This document shows, piece by piece, positions 17,319-25,215 of a stretch of 64,000 nt of DNA; within the stretch, counting starts at the first letter, position 1, and each line of letters opens with the position of its first letter. The position numbers were made by a program, and so were the translations under genes. The notes beneath the pieces were generated by a model. That model saw nothing but the letters and a program-made list of their open reading frames with translations, searched no databases and was not told the origin of the DNA. The stretch spans positions 124,001 through 188,000 of the forward strand of contig CAVWRJ010000002.1 in assembly GCA_963757335.1 (NCBI GenBank), in the 5' to 3' direction. This DNA is from DASQPA01 sp963757335 (GTDB taxonomy: Bacteria > Acidobacteriota > Thermoanaerobaculia > Multivoradales > UBA5704).

Positions 17319-17969
17319 ATGAGAGCACAGCATTGGGCCGCTGCTCCCGCCGTCGTCCTCGCTCTGGTCGCCACCACCGGCTGCGCGACCAAAAAGTACG
17401 TGCAGACCGAGAACAAGGCGATCCACACCCGCATCGACGAGGTGCAGGGCCAGGTCGAGCAGACCCAGACCCGCCTCGACACCCAGGAAAAGAAGGTCAA
17501 CGACGTCCAGGGCCAGGTCACCCAGGTCCAGGGTCAGGTCGGCGAGGTCTCGAAAACCGCGCAGGAAGCTCTGCAGCGGGCCCAGGAGGCGGGCAAGCTC
17601 GCCGAGGGCAAGCTCCTCTACGAGAAGGTCCTCACCGACGACAAGGTGAAGTTCGGCTTCAACAAGCACGAGCTCTCGTCGACCGCCAGGGCCGCCCTGG
17701 ACGAGTTCGCCAACGAGCTCAAGCAGCAGAACCACGGGGTCTACATCGAGATCCAGGGCCACACCGACAACGTCGGCTCGAAGGACTACAACGAGAAGCT
17801 CGGCCTCTCGCGGGCCGAGGCGGTGCGCGCCTACTTGAACAAGCAGCACCAGTTCCCGCTGCACCGGATCAACGTCATCTCCTACGGCGCGACCGAGTCG
17901 ATCGCCAGCAACAAGACCCGCGAGGGCCGCTCCCAGAACCGCCGGGTGGCGCTGGTCGTGTTGCAGTAG
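17319..17969 (+). CDS. OmpA/Pal-like outer-membrane lipoprotein
   Basis: A 216-residue lipoprotein. The lipobox LVATTGC puts the acylated cysteine at residue 22. Residues about 30-95 are a regular coiled coil (IDEVQGQVEQTQTRLDTQEK, then VQGQVTQVQGQVGEV). Residues 105-216 are an OmpA/Pal domain with the peptidoglycan-binding consensus: FGFNKHELSS, IQGHTDNVGSKDYNEKLGLS, ISYGATE and NRRVALVVL. It should tether the outer membrane to peptidoglycan. A strong AAAGGAGG site precedes ATG, unlike the leaderless-looking VWA gene just upstream, so translation of the pair may be controlled differently. No TolB or other Tol genes are adjacent. Confidence 0.93.
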   Translation: MRAQHWAAAPAVVLALVATTGCATKKYVQTENKAIHTRIDEVQGQVEQTQTRLDTQEKKVNDVQGQVTQVQGQVGEVSKTAQEALQRAQEAGKLAEGKLLYEKVLTDDKVKFGFNKHELSSTARAALDEFANELKQQNHGVYIEIQGHTDNVGSKDYNEKLGLSRAEAVRAYLNKQHQFPLHRINVISYGATESIASNKTREGRSQNRRVALVVLQ

Positions 17970-18060
17970 GTAAACGGTAAGGTATTGCGGGGTTCCGGCA
18001 CGGGCCGGGGCCCCCGATGCATCCGAGATGCTTAAGGGATCGGCTCGGGATTTGGCTCGA

Positions 18061-18969
18061 CTACTGAAGCCTGAGAGCCGACAGTGAGCGAGCGGTCAAC
18101 ACTCGCCTGCCCAGCCGGGTCAGCCGATCGAGAGAGGAGATCCCCTCTATCTTCTGGCGTGCTTCCTCCGGCAGGGGGCCGAAGCGCTGCTCAAGTTGAG
18201 AGAGCAGGATCTCCCGCACGGCCTGCAAACCTGCCTGCAGCCCCTCCTCCCTCCCCTGTGCTGCTATCCGCTCGGACCAGGTCGTCGCCATCGCCTTCAT
18301 CTCCCGGTTCTCCCGAACCGAACATAGAGCAGAGTACTCCGCCAACTCTTCAGAATTCAACTCCAGATACATCTCGACGCAGTCGACCAGCAGCAGGCGC
18401 CGAGCTTCGTCGAGGTCGGCCGCCGCGATCCTCCCGAGGCAGGCCAGCTTGAGCGCCGGTCGGGTGAGAACGCCGCGCCTCATGAGCGCGGCCAGTCCCC
18501 AGGCGAGGGGCTCGGCCCGGGCGAGGTACTCCGCGGCGTCCGAGCCGGCGAGGCCGAAGGCGACGTAGCGGAAGTCGGCCAGTTCCGGGCCGAGGAAGTC
18601 CTCGTCCAGGGCCAGCACCTGAACACCCGCAAGCCCCCGCTGGAGGTAGATCACGATCGAGAGGACGTGGCTGTCGTGGACGGCCTGAATTTGCCTGCGG
18701 TAGTGCCAGAGGCGCCGTCCCATATCCTGCCGGGCGCGAGCCTCGACCTCGACATGGACGAGAAGGGAACGGTCCCCTGCCCCAAGGCAGGCGACCTGAA
18801 CCAGGAGATCCAGCTCCCGGCGCCGGCCGCCGACGGTGAAGAACTCCTTGTCGAGGAGGACCGGATGAGCGAGGTCGAGCCGCGCCGCCAGATCCGGCAC
18901 CACGAGGATCAGCAGATCGGCGAAGAAGCTGCGCAGCAGCCCTTTGAAGAGCGAGTCGTGCCTGTGCAT
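18061..18969 (-). CDS. Rpn/YhgA-family PD-(D/E)XK nuclease with DUF4351 tail
   Basis: A 302-residue protein starting MHRHDSLFKGLLRSFFADLL, typical of the Rpn family of recombination-promoting nucleases (often annotated as putative transposases). The PD-(D/E)XK core is recognisable in KEFFTVGGRRRELDLLVQVA and LLVHVEVEAR, although the usual E-x-Q/K is E-x-E, so activity is uncertain. The C-terminal 50 residues (LLSQLEQRFGPLPEEARQKI onward) match DUF4351, a helical tail common on these proteins. It is monocistronic and flanked by spacers. Rpn proteins are widespread and mobile-element-associated, but no inverted repeats were seen at its ends. Confidence 0.9.
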   Translation of the reverse strand: MHRHDSLFKGLLRSFFADLLILVVPDLAARLDLAHPVLLDKEFFTVGGRRRELDLLVQVACLGAGDRSLLVHVEVEARARQDMGRRLWHYRRQIQAVHDSHVLSIVIYLQRGLAGVQVLALDEDFLGPELADFRYVAFGLAGSDAAEYLARAEPLAWGLAALMRRGVLTRPALKLACLGRIAAADLDEARRLLLVDCVEMYLELNSEELAEYSALCSVRENREMKAMATTWSERIAAQGREEGLQAGLQAVREILLSQLEQRFGPLPEEARQKIEGISSLDRLTRLGRRVLTARSLSALRLQ

Positions 18970-19086
18970 GTCGTCTCCCTGGGGTGGCCGAGGGACTCGG
19001 CGCCAGGTACCCGAAAGGGAGAGACGTAAAAGGCTCGTACAATCTTGCAGAGGTGGATCGAGTGGCCGGAGAAGCCGGACGAGGGC

Positions 19087-20727
19087 CTACTCCTTGTTCT
19101 GCGAAATCTGTCGGCGCAGCAGCTCGTTCTCGAACGCCATCCCCACCTGGGCGGTCGCCAGCTCCAGGATGTCGATGTCCTCGACCGGCTCTTCGCGGTC
19201 GCCGTTGTCGGCGTAGATGACCGAGATCACCCGCTGGGTGCCGAGGACGGGGAAGATCACCACCTGGCCGGTGCGCGGCCGGCCGACGAGGGCGCGGAAG
19301 GAGTCGGGGAGGTCCGCCTCCTCGAAAGTCAGGGTCTGCACCTCGCCGGTCTCCAGGCTGCGGATGATGGCGTTGTCCCCTTCGAGCGGGAGCTTCAACG
19401 CCCGGGTGCGCTCCGCCAGGGGGCGGCCGGTGGCGTCGGCGCCGAAGGCCCCGAGGGCCACCAGCTGGTCGCGCTTGACGAGGAAGAGGACGGCGCGCTC
19501 GACCGACTCCGAGATGATGTGCATGAGGTTGAGCGCCACGGTCGCCGAGATCAGGCCGGAGCGCAGATCGCCGAAGACCCGCCGCAGCCGGGCGACCCCG
19601 GAGCGGCCGTCATCCGACTTCCCCTCGGCCATCTCGCCGCCGCGTACCACGTCGCGCCGGCTGCCGATGACGTTCTCGACACAGGCGACGACCGCCTCGA
19701 CCTCGGCCGGCAGGGCGGCCAGGACCCCCGCCTCGTAGACCCGGGCGAAGGGGGTGCCGGGATCGACCAGGGCGATCAGCGAGGCGGCCGGGCGGCGGCG
19801 GTGGAGGTGGTGCGCCTGCTCCAGGGTCACCTCGCCGCGCCGCAGATCGAGGAGGACGATGGGCGGCGGTGCCCCCGGACGGCCCGTCCCCGCCTCGGCG
19901 TAGCTGACCCGCGAGATCCCCGCCAGCTCGTGCCGGAGCGCCCGCTCCAGCCGGCGGGCGAAGGGCTCGTCGACCGAGACGACCTGCAGCTCCAGCTGCT
20001 CCGCCGCCAGGCTCGGCAGCTCGGCTTCGAGCTCCGACGCCAGGAGCGCTGCGGGCGTCCCGGAGCTCTCGGCGGCGGCGCCGGCGGCGACCGCCGTATC
20101 GTCGAGGCCGAGGTCCAGGAGCGAGGGGTGGGTCGAGTCGCCGACCGTCGCCCAGGTGTCGTCCATCGAGAGGGGCGCGGCGGCCGGGGGGGGCGGGGGA
20201 GACGGCGGCTGGGGGGTACGGCTCCGCTCGTCGAAGATCCGCGCCGCTTCGAGGAGCACCATCTGGGTGTTGATGTCGGCGTCCGGCAGGACGTCGCTCG
20301 GATAGAGGGCGATGTCGTCGATCGGCCGCAGGTCGTCGATGGCGAACTCGAAGGTGCCGTTGTCCCAGACCATGACCTCGGCTACCGCCTGCTCGATCTG
20401 GCGGCCGATCACCTCGCGCAGCTCCTCGGCCCCAATGGCGCTCGAGGACATGAGGATCTGGCCCAGCGAGCGCCGTTCCCGCTCCTCCCCCTGGGCGGCG
20501 ATGGCGTCGTCCAGGACCTGGCGCTCGATCGTCCCCGAGGAGACCAGGAGGTCGCCGAGCTTGGGGGTGCGCGGCGCCTGGGCCGAGACCAGCTTGCCGA
20601 CGTGGAAGCCGATCATCGCCCGCTCCGCACCGCGGTTGAGCAACAGGGTGCCGGTGCGCCGTCCGAGGTGGACGAACTGCATGACGTCGGCGACGGAGAC
20701 GTCCTTCAAGCTGCCGGAAATACCCAT
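19087..20727 (-). CDS. DUF4388 (PATAN) - GAF signalling protein
   Basis: A 546-residue cytoplasmic protein. Residues 1-130 are a DUF4388/PATAN domain (MGISGSLKDVSVADVMQFVH, RTGTLLLNRG, GKLVSAQAP). A linker rich in Pro and Ala (PPSPPPPPAAAP) follows. The middle region (about 245-345) looks like a degenerate receiver-type alpha/beta domain (PPIVLLDLRRG, ASLIALVDPG) without a full phosphorylation pocket. The C-terminal 170 residues resemble a GAF domain (SESVERAVLFLVKRDQLVAL, VIFPVLGTQRVISVIYADN). It is the last gene of an operon with a GAF protein and a CheY-like regulator, all on the same strand, and probably integrates signals for gliding or pilus behaviour. Function inferred from the domain mix. 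Confidence 0.87.
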   Translation of the reverse strand: MGISGSLKDVSVADVMQFVHLGRRTGTLLLNRGAERAMIGFHVGKLVSAQAPRTPKLGDLLVSSGTIERQVLDDAIAAQGEERERRSLGQILMSSSAIGAEELREVIGRQIEQAVAEVMVWDNGTFEFAIDDLRPIDDIALYPSDVLPDADINTQMVLLEAARIFDERSRTPQPPSPPPPPAAAPLSMDDTWATVGDSTHPSLLDLGLDDTAVAAGAAAESSGTPAALLASELEAELPSLAAEQLELQVVSVDEPFARRLERALRHELAGISRVSYAEAGTGRPGAPPPIVLLDLRRGEVTLEQAHHLHRRRPAASLIALVDPGTPFARVYEAGVLAALPAEVEAVVACVENVIGSRRDVVRGGEMAEGKSDDGRSGVARLRRVFGDLRSGLISATVALNLMHIISESVERAVLFLVKRDQLVALGAFGADATGRPLAERTRALKLPLEGDNAIIRSLETGEVQTLTFEEADLPDSFRALVGRPRTGQVVIFPVLGTQRVISVIYADNGDREEPVEDIDILELATAQVGMAFENELLRRQISQNKE

Positions 20728-20773
20728 GAGTCAGATCAGCCTCAAGCCCTTCATTCGCCTCTGGCGTCGGGGC

Positions 20774-21592
20774 TCATTCACCGCGCGCCAGCTTCACCAG
20801 ACTCTCCAGGGTGCGCAGCTTCCGGTCCTTGGTGGCGAAGAGCCGGGCGGCGAAGATCGCGATGGCGGCGTGGGCGGAGAGCAGGTCCAGGAGGTCGCGG
20901 TCCTCGGAGCGGAGGATCGGTTTGTGGTCGAGGAGCTTCAACACCACGAGCGCGCCCACGATGTCGTTCTGGACCCGGAGCGGCACCGCGGCGAGCGACG
21001 GCGAATCCGCGGTGGGGCCGAGGCGCAGCACCCCGTCGGCCAAGGTCGCGTCGACCATCGAATCGCCGCCCTGGTAGGAGTCGCCGGTGAAGGGCGGCTC
21101 CGGCTGGCCGGAGATGCCCTGGTTGAGCGCGATCTCCAGCGTGTTCCCCTCGTCGCGCTTGAGCAGGAGGACGAAGCGGGCCGCCCCCAGGAGGTTGATG
21201 GCGATCTCGGCGATCGTCTCCTGCACCTCCGCCGGGTCGAGGGTGGCGTGCAGCTGGTAGGTGGCGACGTAGAGGTTCATCAGCCGGCCGGCCTGGTGCT
21301 CGGAGTCGACGAGGCGGGAGGCGAGCTCCTTGACGTCCGATTCGGCGGTCGCCAGGCGCCTCTCCAGCTCCTCGATCTTCTCCGTCGAGCGCCCGTCGGG
21401 CCGCTCCGCCTCCTGGCGCTCGCGCTCGCCCGCCTCGCGCAGGTTGGCCTCGAGCACCTGGGTCAGCTCGTTGGCGCGGCCGAGAGCCGAGCGCAGCTGG
21501 GAGACCAGCTCGGAACCGGCGGCGCTCGCCGGGAGCGCCGGGAGCGCGAGCACCGGCATCGCCGGCGCGCCCTTGGTGCCGGCCTCGCTCAT
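20774..21592 (-). CDS. Coiled-coil GAF-domain protein
   Basis: A 272-residue protein. Residues about 25-95 form a coiled coil (ELTQVLEANLREAGERERQE, IEELERRLATAESDVKELAS). Residues about 105-255 form a GAF domain (NLYVATYQLHATLDPAEVQE, RFVLLLKRDEGNTLEIALNQ, AVPLRVQNDIVGALVVLKLL, LLDLLSAHAAIAIFAARLF). No catalytic output domain is present, so it probably binds a ligand or a partner. Its ATG overlaps the stop of the CheY-like gene (ATGA), so the two are translationally coupled. The DUF4388-GAF gene follows 46 bp downstream. Confidence 0.86.
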   Translation of the reverse strand: MSEAGTKGAPAMPVLALPALPASAAGSELVSQLRSALGRANELTQVLEANLREAGERERQEAERPDGRSTEKIEELERRLATAESDVKELASRLVDSEHQAGRLMNLYVATYQLHATLDPAEVQETIAEIAINLLGAARFVLLLKRDEGNTLEIALNQGISGQPEPPFTGDSYQGGDSMVDATLADGVLRLGPTADSPSLAAVPLRVQNDIVGALVVLKLLDHKPILRSEDRDLLDLLSAHAAIAIFAARLFATKDRKLRTLESLVKLARGE

Positions 21593-21969
21593 GCGGCGCC
21601 CTCGGTGCCCTCGATGCGGGAGATGACGTTCAGGATCTCTTCCCGATGGAACGGCTTCTTGATGTAGGCCGCCGCCCCGGCCTCGATGCCACGGGCGGTA
21701 TCCTCTTCCTTGCCCTCGGTGCTGATGATGATGACGGGGGTATCGGCGATCTCCCCGTCGGACTTCATCGCGGCGAGGAATTCGAGGCCGTTCATGTTCG
21801 GCATGTTGATGTCGAGCAACACCAGCTCCACGTCCCTGTGCTCCCGCAGACGGTCGAGCGCCTCGCGCCCGTCCAGAGCATAGACCAGAGGGTACTGCCG
21901 CAACATCACCTCGTACATCTTGTGCATCAACTTCGAGTCGTCGACGACGAGCACTTTCCTTGGCTGCAC
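21589..21969 (-). CDS. CheY-like single-domain response regulator
   Basis: A 126-residue receiver with no output domain. Key residues are intact: the acidic pair in VLVVDDSKLM (Asp10, Asp11), phospho-acceptor Asp53 in VLLDINMPNMNGLEF, the Ser/Thr in IIISTEG (83-84) and the lysine of AAYIKKPF (104). I chose a GTG start at VQPRKVLVVDD because the receiver fold begins there and GGGAGA is upstream; an in-frame extension would add an unconserved stretch. It is the first gene of the operon with the GAF and DUF4388-GAF proteins. No histidine kinase is nearby, so phosphorylation comes from elsewhere. Confidence 0.92.
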   Translation of the reverse strand: MQPRKVLVVDDSKLMHKMYEVMLRQYPLVYALDGREALDRLREHRDVELVLLDINMPNMNGLEFLAAMKSDGEIADTPVIIISTEGKEEDTARGIEAGAAAYIKKPFHREEILNVISRIEGTEGAA

Positions 21970-22121
21970 GGCGCTCTCCCGGAGACACGGTGGGACGGTC
22001 GGATCTTTGCGGCCTATCATACCTGCCGGCGCATTTGCGCAGCAATGAAGGCCCACGGGGCTCCGGCCCCGGGCGGAAACATCCCTGCCGCTCTTTTCCA
22101 GACCGGCGATTGTAGCACTCT

Positions 22122-22217
22122 GGGGCACTGGGTCCGTTTGAAACCTGCGGGCCGGCTCCTTCGGGCGCTAGAGCGCAGCCAGTCGCCGGTCCTTAGGTTT
22201 CAAACGGACCCCGTACC
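22122..22217. repeat. Dispersed palindromic repeat, copy 3
   Basis: A palindrome with perfect arms GGGTCCGTTTGAAACCT / AGGTTTCAAACGGACCC, extended outward by an imperfect GGGCACT / CGTACCC pair. The core in reverse orientation reads GACTGGCTGCGCTCTAGCGC. It sits between the CheY-like gene start and the end of the spermidine-synthase-like gene and nearly fills the gap. Confidence 0.85.
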
Positions 22218-22225
22218 CACTCTGG

Positions 22226-24695
22226 CTAGCCGCCGATCTTCCGCCGGTTGGCGGAGAAGAGATTGCGGGCGGTGCGGAACTCGAGGAGCGGGAGGTCGTC
22301 GGTGTTGACGGGGGCCGTCGCCTTACCGAGGAAGTCCGGCACCTGGTCGATCGAGAGGAAAGGGTGGGCGAGAAGGTTCGGGAGGCCGCCGGGGGCGAGC
22401 TTCAGGTCCGCCAGATCGCGGGCGATCCCGGGAGTCGCGGCCATCGCCGACATCGCCGACATCGTGGCGAGGCGCGCCGGGTCCGGCCGGGGGAGGGTAT
22501 CGGCGGCAACGACGACGGCGTCCACCCCGTTGCTCCACACCGCGGTTTCCCGGAAGACCGAGCCCAGGGTGGCGAGGGCGAGGCGGAGGTCATCGCGCTC
22601 CATCTCGTGGAGGGGGAGCCACTGGCAGAGGATCCCGCCGGGCGCCAGCCGGGTCTTCGCCGCTCGGTAGAACTCGCGGGTGAAGAGCCCCGAGACCCCC
22701 GAAACCCAGATGTTCGGGGGCTCGGAGATGATGACGTCCCACTTGCGGTCGGTGCTCTCGATGTAGTTGCGGCCGTCGTTGGTCACCACTTCGACCCGGG
22801 GGTCGGCGAGGGCGCGATCGTTGAACGGCGCGAACCAGTTGCGGGCGGCGGCGGTGACCAGGGGATCGAGCTCCACCTGGGTGATCCGGGTCACCTCGGG
22901 GTGATGGACGATGGCGCGCAGCGTCGCCCCTCCCCCGAGGCCGATGTTGAGCACCGTCCGCGGGTGGGGATGAAGGACGAGCGGCAGCTCGCCCAGGAGG
23001 AGCTGGGCGTAGTTGTCGTCGGCGTTGGTCGAGGCGTCGCTCTTGCCGTTGTGCTTCAAGATCAGGTCGGCGTCCAGCTTGACCACCGCCACCTCGCCGT
23101 AGAAGCCCTGCTCCCGGTGCACCACCTCCATCGCCGCCACCTGATCAGAAAAGGCGAGCCAGGAGCCGGCGCGGAGGCCGTGGTAGTAGACGGCGTGGAA
23201 GGGCAGGGCGAGCGGGTTGATCGGCGGCGCCAGGGCGAAGGCGAAGGCGAGGAGGACCGCCGCAGCGATCGCTGGGCGCCGCCGCCGCGCCGGGTCCGCC
23301 AGGGCCAGGAAGACGATCGCGGCGAGCGTGTAGAGACCGAGAGTGACGAGGAGCAGGCCGGAGAAACCCCAGTGCGGCAGGAGGACGAACTCGCCGAGGA
23401 ACGCCCCGAGGACCGCCCCGGAGGTATTGGCGAAGAAGGCCCGCCCGGCCCCCAGGCCCCGGCTCTCCCCTCCCGCCGGAGTAGCGATCCGCGCCACCAG
23501 GGGAAAGTTCGTCCCCATCGCCAGGGTGGCGGCGAGAACGAGGGCGAAGACGACGACATAGACCTGGATCTGAAAGCTGTAGTAGCTCTCCGAGGTAGCG
23601 AAGATCCACAGATAGAGACGCTCGAAGAGACCGGCCGAGCGCAAGACCAGCACCCCGCCGAGACCGATCGCGGCATAGAGCCAGGCGACCGTCGCCAGGG
23701 GATCGCGGATGCGGTCGATCCACCGCCTGAGGAGGAGGCTGCCGAGGCCGATCCCGGAGAGGAACCCGGCGAGGACCACCGAGAGCGAGTAGACGTTGGT
23801 CCCCGAAAGGACATAGAAGAAGCGGTTCCAGCCGGTCTCCAGGAGGAGCGCCGAGAGCCCGGTGAGGAAGAAGATGCCGAGGACGAGGGGAATCCGGCGT
23901 GGGTCGAGCTGCCAGACCGGGGCTGGAGTCAGGGCCGGGGCCGGCGTCTCTCCCGGCCTCGCGCCGCGCCCTTTCCCCGATCTCTTCTTCCCCGCGGCCT
24001 TGGCGGGGGTGGCGGGGGTGGCCGGGGCCGCAGCGGTCGTCGCGACGATCGCCGGGATCGCCGGGATCGCCCGCACACTCTCCGCCCCGCAGCAGGAAGA
24101 GCCCCACCCCCACCGCTCCCGCGCCCAGGAGGAGGGTCGATTCCACGAGGCCGAGCCCGGGGACGAAGAGAAAGCCGGCGAGGAGGGCCCCGGTCGCCGC
24201 GCCGAGGGTGTCCAGGGCGTAGACCAGGGAGAGGTCGCCGCCCGGGCTCCCGGTGGTACCGCGGTAGAGCCGCACCGCCAGGGGGAAGACGGCGCCGATC
24301 GCCATTGTCGGCAGGAGGAGAGCGACGAGCACCACGACCGCCTTCCCCGAGGCGGCGGCGAGCGGCGTCAGGTTCTGGGGAAAGAGGCCGAGGTAGACCC
24401 GGCGGGCGAGATCGAAGACCGGCAGGCTCGCCGCGCAGTAGACCCCCAGGCCGATCTCCAGGAAGGCCAGGAGGCGCCAGGGACGGGCGGTGCGGTCGAC
24501 GATCCGGCCGGCCAGAAGGGCTCCGAGGCTGAGCCCGAGGAGGAAGCTCGCGAGGACGGTCGCGAACACCCCCGCCGTCGAGCCGAAGAGGAAGGTCAGC
24601 TTGCGGACCCAGAGAACCTGGCAGGCGAGCGACAGCAGGTTGGTGAAGAAGACGGCGAAGAGCACCGTCCGGCGTCGGGCTGCGAGGTCGGCCAT
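22226..24695 (-). CDS. Fused multispan membrane protein - spermidine synthase-like, frame break near 24,090
   Basis: Two overlapping frames join into one protein of about 820 residues. The N-terminal part is a multi-pass MFS-like half (FFTNLLSLACQVLWVRKLTF, ASFLLGLSLGALLAGRIVDR). A linker with an AIPAIPAI repeat follows, then a second membrane half (GIFFLTGLSALLLETGWNRF) and a soluble spermidine-synthase-type domain. That domain has the SAM/dcSAM-binding motif VLNIGLGGGATLRAI, the acidic VELDPLV, NDGRNYI and IISEPPNIWVSG. Membrane-fused relatives of this kind are common but their substrate is unproven. The break lies beside a GGGG run and would be cured by removing one base. If real, a 616-residue product could start from a GTG at 24,076. 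Confidence 0.83.
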
Positions 24696-24778
24696 CGGCG
24701 GTATCGGGAAGGGGGAAGCTGGGAAGCGAGGGGAGGGATCGGGGATCTGACTTCGGGGGAGGTCAGACTTCAGGGGTC

Positions 24779-24820
24779 AAGTGGTGGAGCCGAACGGGAT
24801 CGAACCGTCGACCTCTTGAA
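24779..24820 (-). repeat. Copy of the 3' half of tRNA-Ala (att-like direct repeat)
   Basis: These 42 bases match the 3' half of the tRNA-Ala gene near 28.8 kb, including CCA, the acceptor 3' strand, the T arm, the variable region and the anticodon 3' strand, plus three bases beyond. The match stops at the anticodon loop. Sequence after it (AGCTATTCTACTCT) keeps only a weak resemblance. A duplicated tRNA 3' end is the usual footprint of integration at a tRNA gene. Confidence 0.8.
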
Positions 24821-24970
24821 AGCTATTCTACTCTAGATTTCCGCCGTCAAATCGCTGACAGACGCATACGGCAGTCAATTGCGGTCTTGTGGCTGAAGTG
24901 AAATGCTTTCCGCCCGGCGAGCATCACGAAGAGGACGGAGAGGCCCTCCAAAAAGAGAAAGGAAGGTTCG

Positions 24971-25203
24971 ATGAAGAAGCTGGTCCGGCTCGCCGTTCTC
25001 GGGGCCTGTGGCTCGCCGCCCTCGCCCTACCCGGCCCCCGCGCCGCCACCCAGACGGCCTCCGGCAAGTTCTGGGTCTTCTACGGGGCGCTGTCGAACGT
25101 CGAGTACACCCTGACCGTGACCGACACCCAGACCGGGGCGGTCAAGACCTACAAGAACCTCTCAGGGCAGTTCGCTAGCGTCGCGGACACCGAGGCATTC
25201 TAA
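24971..25203 (+). pseudogene. Truncated, frameshifted secreted protein related to the C-terminus of the next gene
   Basis: A good GAAAGGAAGG site precedes ATG and a signal-peptide start MKKLVRLAVLG. One base is missing near 25,000 (probably a C in a GGGGCCC tract). In the next frame the signal continues as LWLAALALPGPRAA, then joins directly to SGKFWVFYGALSNVEYTLTV and ends DTEAF. That segment is the second half of the C-terminal module of the neighbouring ELWxSDGT gene and is nearly identical at the DNA level. The first half of the module, including its cysteines, is absent. It therefore looks like a deletion remnant that lies 12 bp ahead of the next gene. Confidence 0.72.
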
Positions 25204-25215
25204 AAGGAGCATGCG

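Noticed and set aside
18061..18969. Rpn-type nuclease as the mover of the palindromic repeats
   Set aside because: It is a PD-(D/E)XK-type protein, not a Y1 (RAYT) transposase, and no copy of the repeat lies next to it.
24782..24856. A second functional tRNA-Ala gene
   Set aside because: Only the 3' half matches; the anticodon loop, D arm and 5' acceptor strand are absent or changed.
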